A DNA stretch of 64,000 bases from Rhipidocladum racemiflorum (GCA_036346355.1 CM070572.1:3541001-3605000), one strand, 5' to 3'. Positions 34,446-46,714 are shown, numbered from the stretch's first letter. Notes: a model not told the origin generated them from the sequence alone. Translations and numbers: made by a program.

Positions 34446-37400
34446 CTATAGGCAATCACCTGTGGAATTCCGCAATGTCATTTTTAGTTCAAGTGAGACA
34501 ATTAGATTATCATATATTAGCTCAATTACATAACATATAAAGAAATATGATAAAGTGAGCTCATTAAGTGAAAGAACTTGGCAAGGAAACTCCCTCAAAA
34601 CAAACCCATTGGATGAACAATCCCAAGTTCTCCCGAATGAAAGCAAAGCGAGAAGAAGACAAAGGTTTTGTAAAAATGTCTGCCAATTGATGTTCAGTAT
34701 CCACATGATGAAGCACAATGTTGCCTTTTTCAACATGATCTCTAAGAAAGTGAAATCGATGTCAATGTGTTTTGTTCTAGAGTGTTGCACGGGGTTCTTA
34801 GCACTGCAAATTGCACTAGTGTTATCACACAAAAGAGGAACACTATCCAAATTAACCCCATAATCTTTAAGTGTAGCTACTATCCAAAGAATTTGAGAAC
34901 AACAACTAGCAAAGAACCACATATTCAGATTCAAGCTTGATTGTGCAACAGAAGATTGCTTTCTAGATGACCATGCAATGAGAGAATTTCCCAAGAAGTG
35001 ACATGAACCGAAGTGCTTTTCCTATCAATTCTACATCCTCCAAAATCAGCATCGTAAAAGATCTCAAACTAATGCATGAGGAAGCAGAAAGCCAAATGCC
35101 AAAATCTTGAGTTCCATGAAGATACCGAAAATCCTTTTGACAAATTTTGTCGATGTGAAGCACGTGGGGAAGCTTGAAAACGAGCACACAAGCATACAGC
35201 AAATTGTATATCCGCCTTGATGCAAGGAGGTACAAAAGTGAACCTATCATACTTCTATATTCCTTTTGATCAACCGGCTCACCATCTTCATCCGGATCAA
35301 GTGTGCAATTGCTTTCCATAGGTGTCATGATCGGCTTGTCGCTTTCCATTCCAAAGCGATGTAGCAAGTCTTTCGTGTATTTGCTTTGATGTACAAAAGT
35401 ACCATCCTTCGCTTGCTTGATTTGAAATCCCAAAAAGTATGTCAACTCACCCATCATACTCATCTCAAACTCCTTCCTCATTGTTTCAAAACTCGGACAC
35501 TAAAACATGAGATGAACCACCAAAGATAATATCATCAACATAAATCGAACGAATAGTTGATCATTGCCTTGCTTGAGTAAAAAGAGAGTTTTGTCAACCT
35601 TTCCCATTAAAAGCCTTTTTCAAGTAAAAATGTTTTTAGCCTATCATACCATGCTCTAGGGGCTTGTTTCAAACCATACAAAGCTTTTGATAGTTTGAAC
35701 ACATGATTTGGAAACTTTGGATTTTCAAAACCAGGTGGTTGCTTGACATAAACCTCCTCATTTATGTAGCCATTAAGAAAAGCACTTTTCACATCCATTT
35801 GATACAATTTGAAACCTTTGGATGCAGCAAAAGCTAAAAGGATTCTAATGGCTTCAATTCTAGCAACAGAGCAAAGGTTTCATCAAAATCTAAGCCTTCA
35901 ATTTGAGTGTAACCTTGAGCAACCAATCTAGCCTTGTTTCTAACAACAACACCATCCTCACTTTGTTTATTTTTGAAAACCCATCTAGTTCCAATAACAT
36001 TAAAATCGAGGTGGTGAGACAAGTTTCCAAACTTTATTTCGCTCAAAATTCAGTAATTCTTCATGCATGGCATTGATCCAAGATTCGCCGATAATGCATG
36101 AGATATATCTTTGGGTTCAAAAGAAGCAACTAAAGCGAATGAGCATGAGTGTCGAATGAATAAACCTGGATCGAGTGACTCTCTCATTTAGGTCTCCAAT
36201 CATTTGTTCAGATGGATGCATTTTCTGAATGTGCAAGGGAGTATTGGCTTTTGAGACTTCTCCTTCTCCTTCTTCATTTTCAGCATGTACAGATGATGTT
36301 GTAGCTTGAGGATGGTTAGTCAGAGGTGATGTAGTAGTAGGTGCCAAGGGTGCTACAATTGTTGTGCATTAGGAAGAGTCAAGACATCATCTTCAACATC
36401 ATCATTATCTTCAAAGATTTTCTCCCCCTGAATGTATGCGCTTTGTACTGCATCACTTGGACTAGTACCTGGACTAGACTCATCAAAAGTAACTTCACAA
36501 GTTTCCACAATTTTGTTAGTTTCCAAAACAAGCACACGATAGCCACGAGTATGAGCAGGATATCCAAGAAAAATGCCATCAGTTGATCTAGCTTCAAATT
36601 TATCAAGATTTCCAGATTTCAAGACAAAACATTTGCATCCAAAAACTCGAAAGTGAGAAACAGAAGGTCTATGTCCAAACCGAAGCTCATATGGAGTCTT
36701 ACCCAATTTTGATCTCAAAAACACACGGTTTGAAACATAACAAGCAGTTGAAATAGCTTCAGCCCAAAAATTTCTAGGAGAGAGATGTTCATCTAACATG
36801 GTTCTAGCCATCTCAACTAACGTTCTGTTTTTCCTTTCGACTACACCATTTTGTTGAGGCACTCTAGGAGATGAAAATTGATGATCAATTCCTTTTTCAG
36901 TACAAAAGAGATCAAAGGAAGCATTTTTGAATTCAGTTCCATTATCACTTCTAATAGCTTTGAGAGCTCCTGGATGGTCAACAGAAAGCCTAAGAACAAG
37001 ACTTCTAAAATGACTAAAAGCCTCATCTTTAGATGCCATAAAATACACCCAAGAGTATCTAGAAAAATCATCAACAATCACAAGCACATACCGTTTGCCT
37101 CCAAAGGATTGAACTCGAGATGGTCCAATCAGATCAAGATGTAGAAGCTGTCCTGGAGCGTTTGTCATCATCATGGTAAGAGGTGGATGTGAACCTGCAA
37201 TCATCTTACCATGTCTACAAGAAGAACATACTAGATTGCTATCACCCTTAAGCTTAGGCAAGCCACGTATAAGATCTAAACCACTTACACGAGTAAGATG
37301 ATCAAAACCAACATGACCAAGTCTACGATGCCAAAAGAATAAATCTTTAGAAACATTGGCAACTAGACACCTATGTTTCGAAGAAGGTGAAGCATCAAAA

Positions 37401-37850
37401 TCAGCTTTAAAAACTCTTCCAAAACGAGAAATTTTGAACACAAGATCACCTGAAGCATCTAGCACTTTGCATTCATTTTTCTTAAAGCTTATCTCAAGAT
37501 CTTCATCAAGCATTTGAGAGACAGAAAGCAAGTTATATTTCAAGTTTTCAACAAGAGCCACATCCTTGAACATAAACTTGTCACTTACCTTTACTGTACC
37601 TTTTGCCACAACAAAAGAGGAAGAAGCATCTCCAAAAGTAACACTTTCAAAGACGAGATGCACGAGTGAGGAGGAGAACCAATTCTTATCACCGACATGT
37701 GGCGTGAGCATCCGTAATCCACTAGCCATATGTTCTCCTTCCTCGCGAGAAGCCTACATAGCAACAAAACATGTCGAGGTCTCAAGATCGGGTTAGGAAT
37801 GAGATTTTTGGAAATCAAAGATCTTGAGACACACGACGCACAACAGTAGG
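34446..37850 (-). pseudogene. Sirevirus-like pol (protease, integrase, RT, RNase H), broken
   Basis: The protease has its active-site region WLVDYGCSRHM near 37770; the expected Ser after Asp is Tyr, and a frameshift follows. A 458-codon open frame (37729-36353) then holds the end of protease, GAG-pre-integrase (HRRLGH) and the integrase core, with DNGTEFKN and NGVVERKNRTL motifs. RT follows in three frames: 36046-35834 (NKARLVAQGYTQ), 35807-35607 (MDVKSAFLNG, YGLKQAPRAWYDRL), and then YVDD at 35531-35542. RNase H lies at 34994-34600 with DNTSAI and SRTKHID. At least five frame changes or stops separate these pieces, so no working enzyme is encoded as read. Confidence 0.9.
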
Positions 37851-39937
37851 CACAACACGAGAATTTTTATGCACAAAATCAGCTTTTCCTTTTCTCATGT
37901 TTATAGGAACAGAAGGTGTTTTCAACACTCTAGGCGCATAGTGAGAAGCAAAGTGTGCTCTTCTGAAGTTAGACCTAGCCTTAGTCATTTCTTTCCTTTG
38001 CTGTCTGGCTAGTCTAAAGCAAAAATCTACTAGATGTCCATCTCTACCACAATGAGTGCAAGTGTACTTAGCATGATGTTTAGCTTTAACAGTAAAAGCA
38101 CATTTTGCATTCATCATAGTAGAAGATAAAAAACCAGCAGATTGAAAAGCAATTTTCTTAGGCTCATTAGATAACTCAATTTTGCAAGGAGCCTGAACAA
38201 CAGTGCGAGGTTTAGTTTCATATGTGGCATAAGGATCAAAACCTAAACCTCTCTTGTTTGTGCTAACCTTAGATTGATCCAAAATCATGTTCAACTTCTT
38301 CTTGCCATTAGTGAAACGTTCCAAAGAATTTTGCAAGTAATCAACTTTCTTAGCAAGAGTTAAACAATTATTGCAGGGAACATCTACTTTTCCTTTTTGC
38401 TTGCGACAAGTTGAGCATGAGAGAATTTCATGTGAAAGCAAATTATCAGTTAATTGAGAAACCCTAGCATTTGCATCTTTCAATTTTAATTCAAGAGTTG
38501 AGCATTTAGAACAAGAAGTTGAACTATGCAAATCATCGATTGGAACAGCTAGCATGTACAACATGTTTCTCATTTTTCTCATTTAGATGCAACAAAAGAG
38601 CATGTTCTTTCCTAAGCAAGGTGAGCTCATTGTAAATTAAGTCACATGATTTGCAAGTATCATCACTAGGAATCAAAGTCTTAAGTCTAGCAATTTCAGC
38701 ATTCAATGATTCAATAATGAAATCATGTTTCTTAATTTTCTTATCACGTTTGTCAAGCAATTTTCCAAGACGAGCAACAAGCAATAGCTAATTCATCATA
38801 AGAGGGATCTACCTCATTGAAGTCATTTGTCGTGGTCGCCTCGATGAAGCTATCCTTGCTGCTTGCCATGAGACATAATCCTATCAAATCATGCTTGCTT
38901 GGAGTTGCATCATCTTCGCTGCTCTCCGAGTCCACATCGCTCAAATTGACTTGTTCAAGAGCGGAAAGAACTCAGTGAACCACCTTGCGGTTGATGAAGC
39001 TCTTCTTCTTCCTATCATTTGATGAGAACCTTTTCTTCTCATTCCTTCGCGTTGTCCTTCTCCTCCTTTGATGTTTTTCCTGCAAGCTTAGGACAATTTG
39101 TGCGAATATGGTTGAGGTCACCACACTCATAGCATCTTGGAGGACCACCTCTCTTTCTCATTCTCACATTCTGCAAAGCTTTGTTAAAGCGAGAAGAGAG
39201 TAGTGCCAGATCTTCTTCAGAAACTCTTCAAGTTGCTCATCCATAAAGAAGACATGGAAGATAAGGCAAAGCTAGAAGAAGAATTTGCATTTGACATGTT
39301 AGGGTTAGAGATCAAAGCAATTGATTTAATGTTACCCTTCCTGGCAAGAACATCCAACTCATGAGTTTTCAACTTAGAGTAAAGAACATCTAATGTGAGT
39401 GTGCTCATGGTAGTAGATTCTTGTATAGATGTTACTTTCATCTCCCACACCGACATGTCCAAAGCACTAAGCAATTGTCGAGCATTTTCAGCATCGGTGT
39501 AGCTAACTCCAACAAAGACGTAGATTGCTAAGAATTTTATTGAAACGTGCAAAGAAGTCATCTGATTCACTAGGTTTCATCTCAAAACGCATGTATTCTT
39601 TTTTGTAAATATCTTGGCGAACCTCTTTGACAGTGTTAGAACCCTCATGGTAATCACAAAGAGATTTCCATACCTCATATGCGGATCGAAGATGAACCAC
39701 ACGATCAAAGTCGCTGCGTCCCAAGCCTTGGATGATCAAGTTGCGCGCCTTGCTATTTGCTTCAACATGTGTGCGATTGGTGTCGTTGACGTTGTCGTTT
39801 GCAGGGACTTCATATGGCTTGTAAACCTTCTCCCAAATTGTGAAGCCCTGTGCTTGGATGAACGCCTCCATCTTGGCCTTCCAAAACTGAAAATCAACAC
39901 CATCGAACACACATGGTTTTGTCGAATAACGATCCAT
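37815..39937 (-). pseudogene. Sirevirus-like gag, broken
   Basis: The start codon at 39937 (MDRYSTKP) opens a frame with the UBN2-type gag core (YEVWKSLCDYHEGSN, FEMKPSESDDFFARF). A frameshift near 39510 passes to 39570-39217. A CCHC zinc knuckle (CYECGDLNHIRTNC) is at about 39145-39090. A Ser/Glu-rich linker and a coiled-coil segment at 38784-38530 (KKIKKHDFIIESLNAEIARL) follow. A Cys-rich region and a second CCHC knuckle (CTHCGRDGHLVDFC) are near 38060-38015. Two knuckles and the coiled coil make this a long gag. It is interrupted in at least four places. Confidence 0.85.
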
Positions 39938-39975
39938 TGATCTAATCACCGGTTAAGATAGATTAGAGAAACCTT

Positions 39976-39987
39976 GCTCTGATACCA
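39976..39987 (-). other. primer-binding site of the Sirevirus-like element
   Basis: Minus-strand TGGTATCAGAGC, complementary to initiator tRNA-Met, two bases inside the 5' LTR. Confidence 0.92.
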
Positions 39988-39989
39988 CT

Positions 39990-41618
39990 TGTAGGATCGA
40001 AGTATACGAATATAGCAATCAGAGGGGGGGTGAATGATTGTGCGGAAGCTAAAACCAAATTCTTGATCTATTAAAAGTTCACCCCAAAACAGAACCAAAT
40101 AATTCCCTCGTTTTCGACAAAAACAGAATGACAGAGGTTCGGTAAAACACGAATTCTCGGAGATCCAACCGTCCAAAAAATCTGAAATTTGGACACGAGA
40201 AACTAGATTCCAATACGAATCGAACCCAAAAAGAATCAGCTCGATCGGACTTACGGATCAAAAATTATGAGCTTCGCAAGCTTGCTGATCCAGAACTTGA
40301 CGAGAATCAATCTAATCAAAACTTCAAGATTAAACAAGAACGACAAAAGATTGATCAACTAGACTTTGAGAAACACTAGATCAATACCCTAGAACGGTTT
40401 TTGATGGATCAAATCAAGATGAAACTCAACGATCAAAAACCAATCTAGAATTAGAACAAGCATGCAAACAAGAACCAAAACAGAAAACATCAGAGCGACG
40501 TGGTTCTTGAGTACGCAAAAATCTTGGAAGAATTGATCTTTATTTCTTGTCTAAAATACTCTCATCAAAAGAGTACAAACCCTAAAACCAAGCTCAAAGC
40601 TTGATGCGCTCAGCTCTACTTGGTTGGATGCCCTTCAACAGAGACAACCCCTCCTATTTAAAGGACCAACCCACAAGGAGTTCTGAATACAATTCCTATT
40701 CCCTAGAAGGAATCTGTATCCAACACAACTCTACTTGGCCCAACCTGGCCGAGTACAACTCTTGCACGCGTATGGCAACCCTACCATACTCACGTGACTA
40801 ACACTTTGCACGCCGTATGGCCACCCGCCATACTCACGTGACTAACACTTTGCACGCCGAATGACCTCCTGCCATTCTCACGTGACTAACCATTCTTCAT
40901 GTGCACCATTCTCTTAGCCCGAACGCCCCGCATGACATCCTTGACCACCAAGACCTCGGTTCCTCCTGAACCTAGTCCCGAACCTCGGCTCCTCCATGAA
41001 CCTAGTTCCGGTCCCGTCATCGACCACGTTAGTCTTCGAGCAATACCTGCACATGAACAAACCACAAAACAAATCCGAGCACAAGTCCACGACTTGACTC
41101 ACATTAATCCATGCAACTACTCACACGAGCATTGCATAAAATCCACTTCAAAATAAGCATCATGAAATTCTCACAAATTTCATAATCTCAAAATCAAAAT
41201 CAAAATTCAATCTCAAAATCACTCAAAAACCCATTCACGACGGACCAAAAATTTGGTCCGCTGCATATGTAAAACTTCTTGCTTTTCAATAACTTGGTTT
41301 GGCACAACAACCTTCAAAAACACATTTACGACGGACCAAAAAGTTGGTGCATGCGTACATGGAAAACGAGGTTGTCAAAAGCATGTTTACAAAGGACCAA
41401 AAAGTTGGTGCATGCGTACATGGGAGAATGAGGTTGTCAAAGCATGTTTACAAAGGACCAAGAAAGTTGGTCCGTCGTGAATGGAAAACTTCTTGTTTTT
41501 TTAAGTTTGGTCCGGCGCCAAAGCGAAACTTACTGTTTCTTGTCAAATTGTCAAAACACAAGAACAAACACATTTGCAAATTCAATTATAAGCCAATTTT
41601 TCAGCACATGATTTCACA
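39990..41618 (-). repeat. 5' LTR of the Sirevirus-like element (1629 bp)
   Basis: Same ends as 31830-33464 and colinear with it over the whole length. Differences concentrate in homopolymers and in the palindrome region (41239-41485), where the TTGGTC arms are replaced by TTGGTGCATGCGT in two units. Confidence 0.93.
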
Positions 41619-41623
41619 GACTG

Positions 41624-42734
41624 GATTTATGGTATGTTTGGCATGGCTCTAGCTCTTGGATTCTCGTTTGCAGCAAGTGGAGTCATGCCAAACGATCTAG
41701 TTCTCAAAAAAATGGAAACCAAATTTAGGTGAATCTGGAGAGGGCTGTAGTTCATTTTTATGGAGCAAGGAAAAGACTGCTCCCCACATGAATCTGCAAC
41801 CCTATTACAAGAGTGCCCTTGGAGTCGGGGTAAAATTACCCAAAAAATACCCCTCAACAAAAACCCAAATCGGCCTCGCTTCCTCGCCCAGAACCCAGCC
41901 GTTTCACCTCCCGCACTCGAGGCCTCAGCCCGGGGCAGCGTCCTGTCTCCAAACCCTAGCACGACGTACTGTCTCCAAACCCTAGCGCGGCCTTAGCCCA
42001 AGGTGACACTCATCTATCGGCATCGACGACCGTAGCCTAGCGGCGCACATCCCTCAGCATGACGACAAAGCCCGGCAGCGCATATCCCCTGGCAGCACGC
42101 ATCCTCCCGAGTCCCGACATCGGCATCGGCAACCGAAGCCCAGCGGCTGCATCCCTCAGCATCGGCGACCAAAGCCCGATGGCACGTATCCCCCGGCGGC
42201 ACACATCCCTCGGCATTGGCGACCGAAGCCCGGCGGTGCGTATCCCTCCCACGGTGCGTATCCCTCCCACGGTGCGTATCCCCCGACATCTGTGCATCCC
42301 TCGACTCGGCGATCTCCTTCCCCCAGCTTACGCGACCTGCACATCGTCGTCCTCCCCCATCGTGGACGAACTCAGCCAAGGTAACTACCGAACAAGGCAA
42401 ATATATTCACTCATGTTCTTGTCTTTTGTCACCTTCAATGAGTTCAGTCTTCATGGTGTAATTAACCCTTTGTACCTAAGGATTGTACCGGGACAAGGTA
42501 GAACAAGCTTATACATCAATGTTAAACCCTATTAGGAAAATAAAGAGAAAACATCTATGTATTGGTATGACCAAAAACTACTAAGCATGTAGTGCAACAA
42601 GGAATTATCATGCTCATGGAAACTTCAGACTGGTTACCAAATTGTCACCTTGATACCTCTGACAAACAAAGGCTACATAGAATGAAGGTTGATCTCCATC
42701 TCAAGTTTGAAATATGTTTTGCGATTCTTCTTCT

Positions 42735-42767
<33 letters not shown>

Positions 42768-43412
42768 AACAAATTTATTAAGGCTGTCATGTAGAATAGT
42801 TTATCTAATGAGCTTTTGAAATGGTATTTTGCTTTTGAAACGTTAATTGTAAATTGATAATGCCAAGCTGCATGGAAATGTGAAATAATTCTCGACCTAT
42901 CACTTTATTCTGAACCAGTTCTCTAATGTAGACAATGAATAGTTCAACTCTGGACCATAACAAAAACTCCTATAATAACGAGTATTTTCAATGACACTTT
43001 TCTAGCCATGTAGCCATATATATGCCATGAGAACGTTGCATGCACAGGACCATTCGTCAAGACATGACATTTCATTGAAAATACTCTTCATTGACAATTT
43101 CGTAGTTTTTGTTACGTGTGTTGGTTTGGTTCCAGTAATATAGCAAATCAACGATCAAGTGCAAGCATTTCGGTCTATGTCAACTGTGCATTTTGTATGG
43201 GCTGCATCAATATTATCTAACCATGCTACTAGTTACATCTAAGGATAGTTTAGTCTTTTCACACATAATTCTCTCATTCTTAGATCAGGAGCTAACCTTG
43301 TAGCCAAACACTTTCTCTCATAACTCCAGATTCTCAGTGGAATGGATCCAAGTGAGAAGCTGAATCTGGAGCTACAAAATTCGGAGCTGAATCCATACCA
43401 AACAAGGCCTTA
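41624..43412. other. possible decayed TIR element with GC-rich core
   Basis: The left part begins near GGTATGTTTGGCATGGCTC (41632) and the right part ends CATACCAAACAAGGCC (43411), giving loosely inverted ends. Between them is a GC-rich patch at 41870-42370 with repeated CGTATCCCTC words, then AT-rich sequence. The open frames on both strands in the GC-rich patch resemble no known protein. I see no transposase and no convincing target duplication. Confidence 0.3.
42726..42766. repeat. (TTC)n and (CT)n microsatellite
   Basis: Five TTC units run into about fifteen CT units. Confidence 0.95.
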
Positions 43413-43446
43413 ATTCCCTGGTGCATTAGATTGAAGAGATGAAGCG

Positions 43447-43541
43447 AAAAAACAAATGTGGCCGGAGTGGGATTCGAACCTTGGCCATGAGGAGTTCAAG
43501 ACCTTAAGCTGCACCTTCTAACCAATCGAGCCAAGGGACTT
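43447..43541 (-). ncRNA. tRNA-like Pol III pseudogene
   Basis: On the minus strand there is an A-box-like TGGCTCGATTGG (43533-43522). It is followed 41 nt later by a perfect B box, GGTTCGAATCC (43480-43470), and then a T run (43452-43447) that could terminate Pol III. I could not fold a cloverleaf: the acceptor arms do not pair and the T stem has only two good pairs. A tRNA pseudogene or the head of a tRNA-derived SINE fits better than a working tRNA. Confidence 0.45.
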
Positions 43542-43559
43542 TCTTATCCTAGCATGTGA

Positions 43560-44956
43560 GTTGTTGGATTTTGTAGCCTTAGTCAGCAGCATCCGAGATT
43601 CCTAGCAAAAAGATGCTTCTTCACTGGATTGGATGCACAACCGAGCTTCATGTGTTTTAGTCCGAGCTCAAGTCCCTCAACCAGAGAGCAAAGTATATTC
43701 CCCACATCTAGCACGCCGTTGACCGGCCATCTCTACCGCATATCCGGCCATTCTTCACCAAATTCAGCGACTGGAAGTGAAGATCTTGCCGGGATACGGC
43801 GAGATTTTGGTTGAACATAGCGAGATTTTGCATTTTCACTGCATTTTGGTACAAGAAAGGTAAGGAAATTTCTTAATTTGTTGGATGATTTTTCATTAAA
43901 TCTTGCTTGGATGTCGGTATTAGGTGGTATATTTGAGCTTGTAGGGGGCCGATTCAAGTAGATGAAGAAGGAAATGCGTATTTGCCATGGTTAATTGTTG
44001 TTGTGTGAAGTCCAATTCATGGATGGTGGTGCTCTGCTAACTTCTTTTGTGTTATCCATCTCCCTTTCTATATTGGAATAAGAGGCTTCTTCTAGTTTGT
44101 GGGGGCCAGTGCATGCATGCATACATACATTCATACATACTCATGGAGATGGATGGCTACTGCTATTAGTGGTCAGTGGAGTAGCTACTTACAATTCACT
44201 TTTTTTATTTAACAAAAGCTACGCAAAAACTATCCCAGCCTACATCCGCTCGCTTTATCTGCAATATTGGAGGGCAAAGTCCGGCATCGGTCATGCATGT
44301 GAGAAGGCTTTCAATGCATGTGAAAAAGTCCTGCTCTTCCATATATATGCTAGTAACAAGACTGTAAAAAAAATGTCCAGTACAGGATTGATTACCATGC
44401 ACAATCTGGATTGAACAGAGAAAAGATTAGATCATGGAAATTTCAGATTAACGGAAGGAATGGAAATTAACAAAAAAAAAATTTTTGGAAAAAACTGTAG
44501 CCCTGTAGGATTCGGATATTTACAGTGCAACTTGTATATATCGCCTCGCCGCCTTAGTTTGTTAGTTGCACTGGTACATATATTAGCATCCTTACAATGG
44601 AGAGAATCCGCTCTCTATGCCCTCCATTTCACGTTTTTTTTTTAAAAAAAAAACATTCCATGAACTTTTGAAAAATAAACCCGATTGCGCAAAAATGCGA
44701 AGAACTCTTACGCTGACACTTTTTTAAAAAGATCCTCATGGTTCCGAAAAAGACGACAAGCTCTTGCGCTGCCTCTTAAAAAATACCTCACTCTTCACAA
44801 AAATTTTCAGTCAACCCCGTCTCTTTCGCAAAAATACCTACAAATTCGAAAAATTTTATTATTTTGTTTTTTCTTACAATTTTCCATTTGTGTCCGAGGA
44901 AAGAAATCATCCAATGTGGAAGATTTTCTTGCCATTGGAGCGCTGGACCAAATTTT
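43560..44956. other. intergenic, no gene recognised
   Basis: Scattered short frames with no domain or family resemblance, several A/T runs (for example 44635-44652) and a short CATA repeat near 44117-44140. Nothing supported. Confidence 0.4.
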
Positions 44957-44964
44957 GACAGGGC

Positions 44965-45472
44965 CAGGGTTCAAATTTTCGTTTTTAGTCAAATCCTGGC
45001 GTCGACCGAAATCCGATTTTTCGGTGAGATTTCGTTATTTCGGACGAAATCCGGATGGAATTCAAAAACCAAAATTTAAATCCGGTTTTTTTTTAACCGA
45101 AATTTCTGGGATTTCGTTCTAAATACCGAAATTTCGTCCCAAATACCCGAGATCTCGGTAAAATTCAATTGAACGGAAAATGGTTCAAACGATGTCAAAA
45201 ATTTTTGAATTTTTGGTCAGACCTGGAAAATGACTTGAGGAATCCAATCCGGTCAAACTCCGGTTAAATCCGGTCAAATTTTGGACAAATTTCGGTCAAA
45301 ACTCCGAGATTTCGGTCTATTCCACCAAAATTTCGCCGAGATTATAGGGTACTGTAGCACTTTTAAATTTTGTTAGGGTTTTTTTAATTTCGCCGAGATT
45401 ATGAAACTCGGGGATCCAAAAACTAAAATTTCGTCGAAATTTCGCGGGATTTCAACGAGAATTTAAACCCTG
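44965..45472. mobile_element. non-autonomous hAT element (508 bp)
   Basis: The ends CAGGGTTCAAATTTTCG and CGAGAATTTAAACCCTG are inverted repeats of each other. The 8-bp sequence GACAGGGC flanks it perfectly at 44957-44964 and 45473-45480. CAGGG ends and an 8-bp duplication are typical of hAT transposons. The inside is rich in AAATTTCGG and GAGATTTCG words and has no transposase. Confidence 0.88.
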
Positions 45473-45480
45473 GACAGGGC

Positions 45481-46294
45481 AGGGCAGTGCACAGCCCGTG
45501 CTAGTATTTGTTTATGCTTGAGGGTCCTGATCAGCCTTGCCAGTTGGCACCTTAGTTTGTCAGTTGCGCTGGTACATATATTTGTTTATGCTCGAGGGTC
45601 GTGATCAGTAGCTTTACCTAGGGAACAAAACAATGCTTGTTAAAACAATATGAAAAGGGAAAGAAGGGTACCTTGATTGCATCTTGCATGGATTACTGTG
45701 GAGGCTAAACTTATACTAATATGTTTGGACTGAATGATATATCAACTTTGCCTTTGGACCATACTGTTTTTCTATTGGCCACACGTCATTTTTTTATTCA
45801 TCTTTGGTTATACTAGCTTGCAAATCATGCTTTTACACGAGAAATGTAAATGTAATGCTAAGGAGCAACCAACCACCCCTCTGAAATTAGCACGTCACGG
45901 ACATCCCATTATTAAGCCTCGATCATTCGTAACTCGTAAGACTGGATGGGCCGATTTTTTTTTTTAAATTTTTTTTTTCAGAAATAATATACTAAAATAA
46001 AAAAAATATAAAAATATCCATATATCGTCATTTGAATTACAGAGTCTAAGTAGAAACTAGCACTCTTTTCCAATCGCTGGATAAGCTATTGCAATCACTC
46101 ATCTGCCTGGAGCTGTCGAACAAGCTCTTTGCAATCTTGTTCTTTCTCCTCGTCCGAAATCACAGAAAAACTCAGTGAACCTATCATCATGTGAGGTATC
46201 ATAATGCATCAAAATCGATGGATTTTTTTTTGGGTTGGGGTTGACAATGTACGCAAAGCAAAGTCTTATGCTCTTCTTCCAGCTCTTTCACAGC
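45481..46294. other. intergenic, no gene recognised
   Basis: Short diverged repeat around GCGCTGGTACATATATT (also near 44571). AT-rich tracts at 45955-46010. No supported gene. Confidence 0.4.
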
Positions 46295-46446
46295 TGTTAG
46301 ACAACTTCGTTATCGAATAATCCGGAGTTACCTAATAGATCTAAACTAGAGAACAGAGAAAGAGTCCACATGACTCCCTGCCTCCTATTTATAATCTATT
46401 ACTAAAATTTCGAAAGAGTCCACATGGACCGCCGAGTTTTCTAACA
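46295..46446 (-). mobile_element. solo LTR related to the first copia element
   Basis: On the minus strand it starts TGTTAGAAAA and ends GTTGTCTAACA, like the LTR at 5412-5631. It shares TATAAATAGGAGGCAGGG-like, TAGTTTAGATCTATTA and CGGATTATTCGATA segments. It is 152 bp against 220 bp. The flanks ACAGC and ACAAC are a 5-bp duplication with one change. No internal sequence is attached, which suggests LTR-LTR recombination. Confidence 0.82.
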
Positions 46447-46471
46447 ACAACAACAAAAAATGGCGCTTTTA

Positions 46472-46714
46472 GACCATCTCCAAGGGTGTCCCTTCCCCTC
46501 TCATTTTCCCTCCGGCGCTCCAACGGATTCCCTTCAGCATTCCCTTCCCTCTAGGATTCTCTCTCCCATTCCCTTGGGAAGGGATTCTCTCTCCTTTCCC
46601 TATACAATTCCCTTTAAATGGAATCTGTTGGAGATGAGGGGAAATAAAGGGAATGAGAACAGAAAAGGGAACAGGGAAGAAAATGAAATGAAGGGAATAT
46701 GGTTGGAGATGGTC
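46472..46714. mobile_element. Tourist-like MITE (243 bp)
   Basis: Inverted ends GACCATCTCCAA / TTGGAGATGGTC are flanked by TTA at 46469-46471 and 46715-46717, the PIF/Harbinger target duplication. The inside is rich in GGGAA/TTCCC words. It directly abuts the larger Harbinger element. Confidence 0.85.

Larger units (their letters stand above)
31830..41618 (-). mobile_element. complete Sirevirus-like Ty1/copia retrotransposon
   Basis: A 9.8-kb element on the minus strand with LTRs at both ends and a perfect 5-bp duplication GACTG (31825-31829 and 41619-41623). The primer site is at 39976-39987, then a long gag, pol in copia order, and about 1 kb of non-coding sequence with repeated polypurine tracts before the 3' LTR at the left. 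Large LTRs carrying palindromes, serial polypurine tracts and a long gag with two zinc knuckles are the recognised marks of Sireviruses. All reading frames are interrupted, so it is not autonomous as read. Host genes are not disrupted. Confidence 0.92.

Noticed and set aside
41760..42535. Several overlapping frames of 60-158 codons
   Set aside because: GC-rich repetitive patch with all frames partly open and no domain.
43447..43541. Functional tRNA gene
   Set aside because: A and B boxes are present but no acceptor stem or cloverleaf can be formed, so only a tRNA-like pseudogene is claimed.
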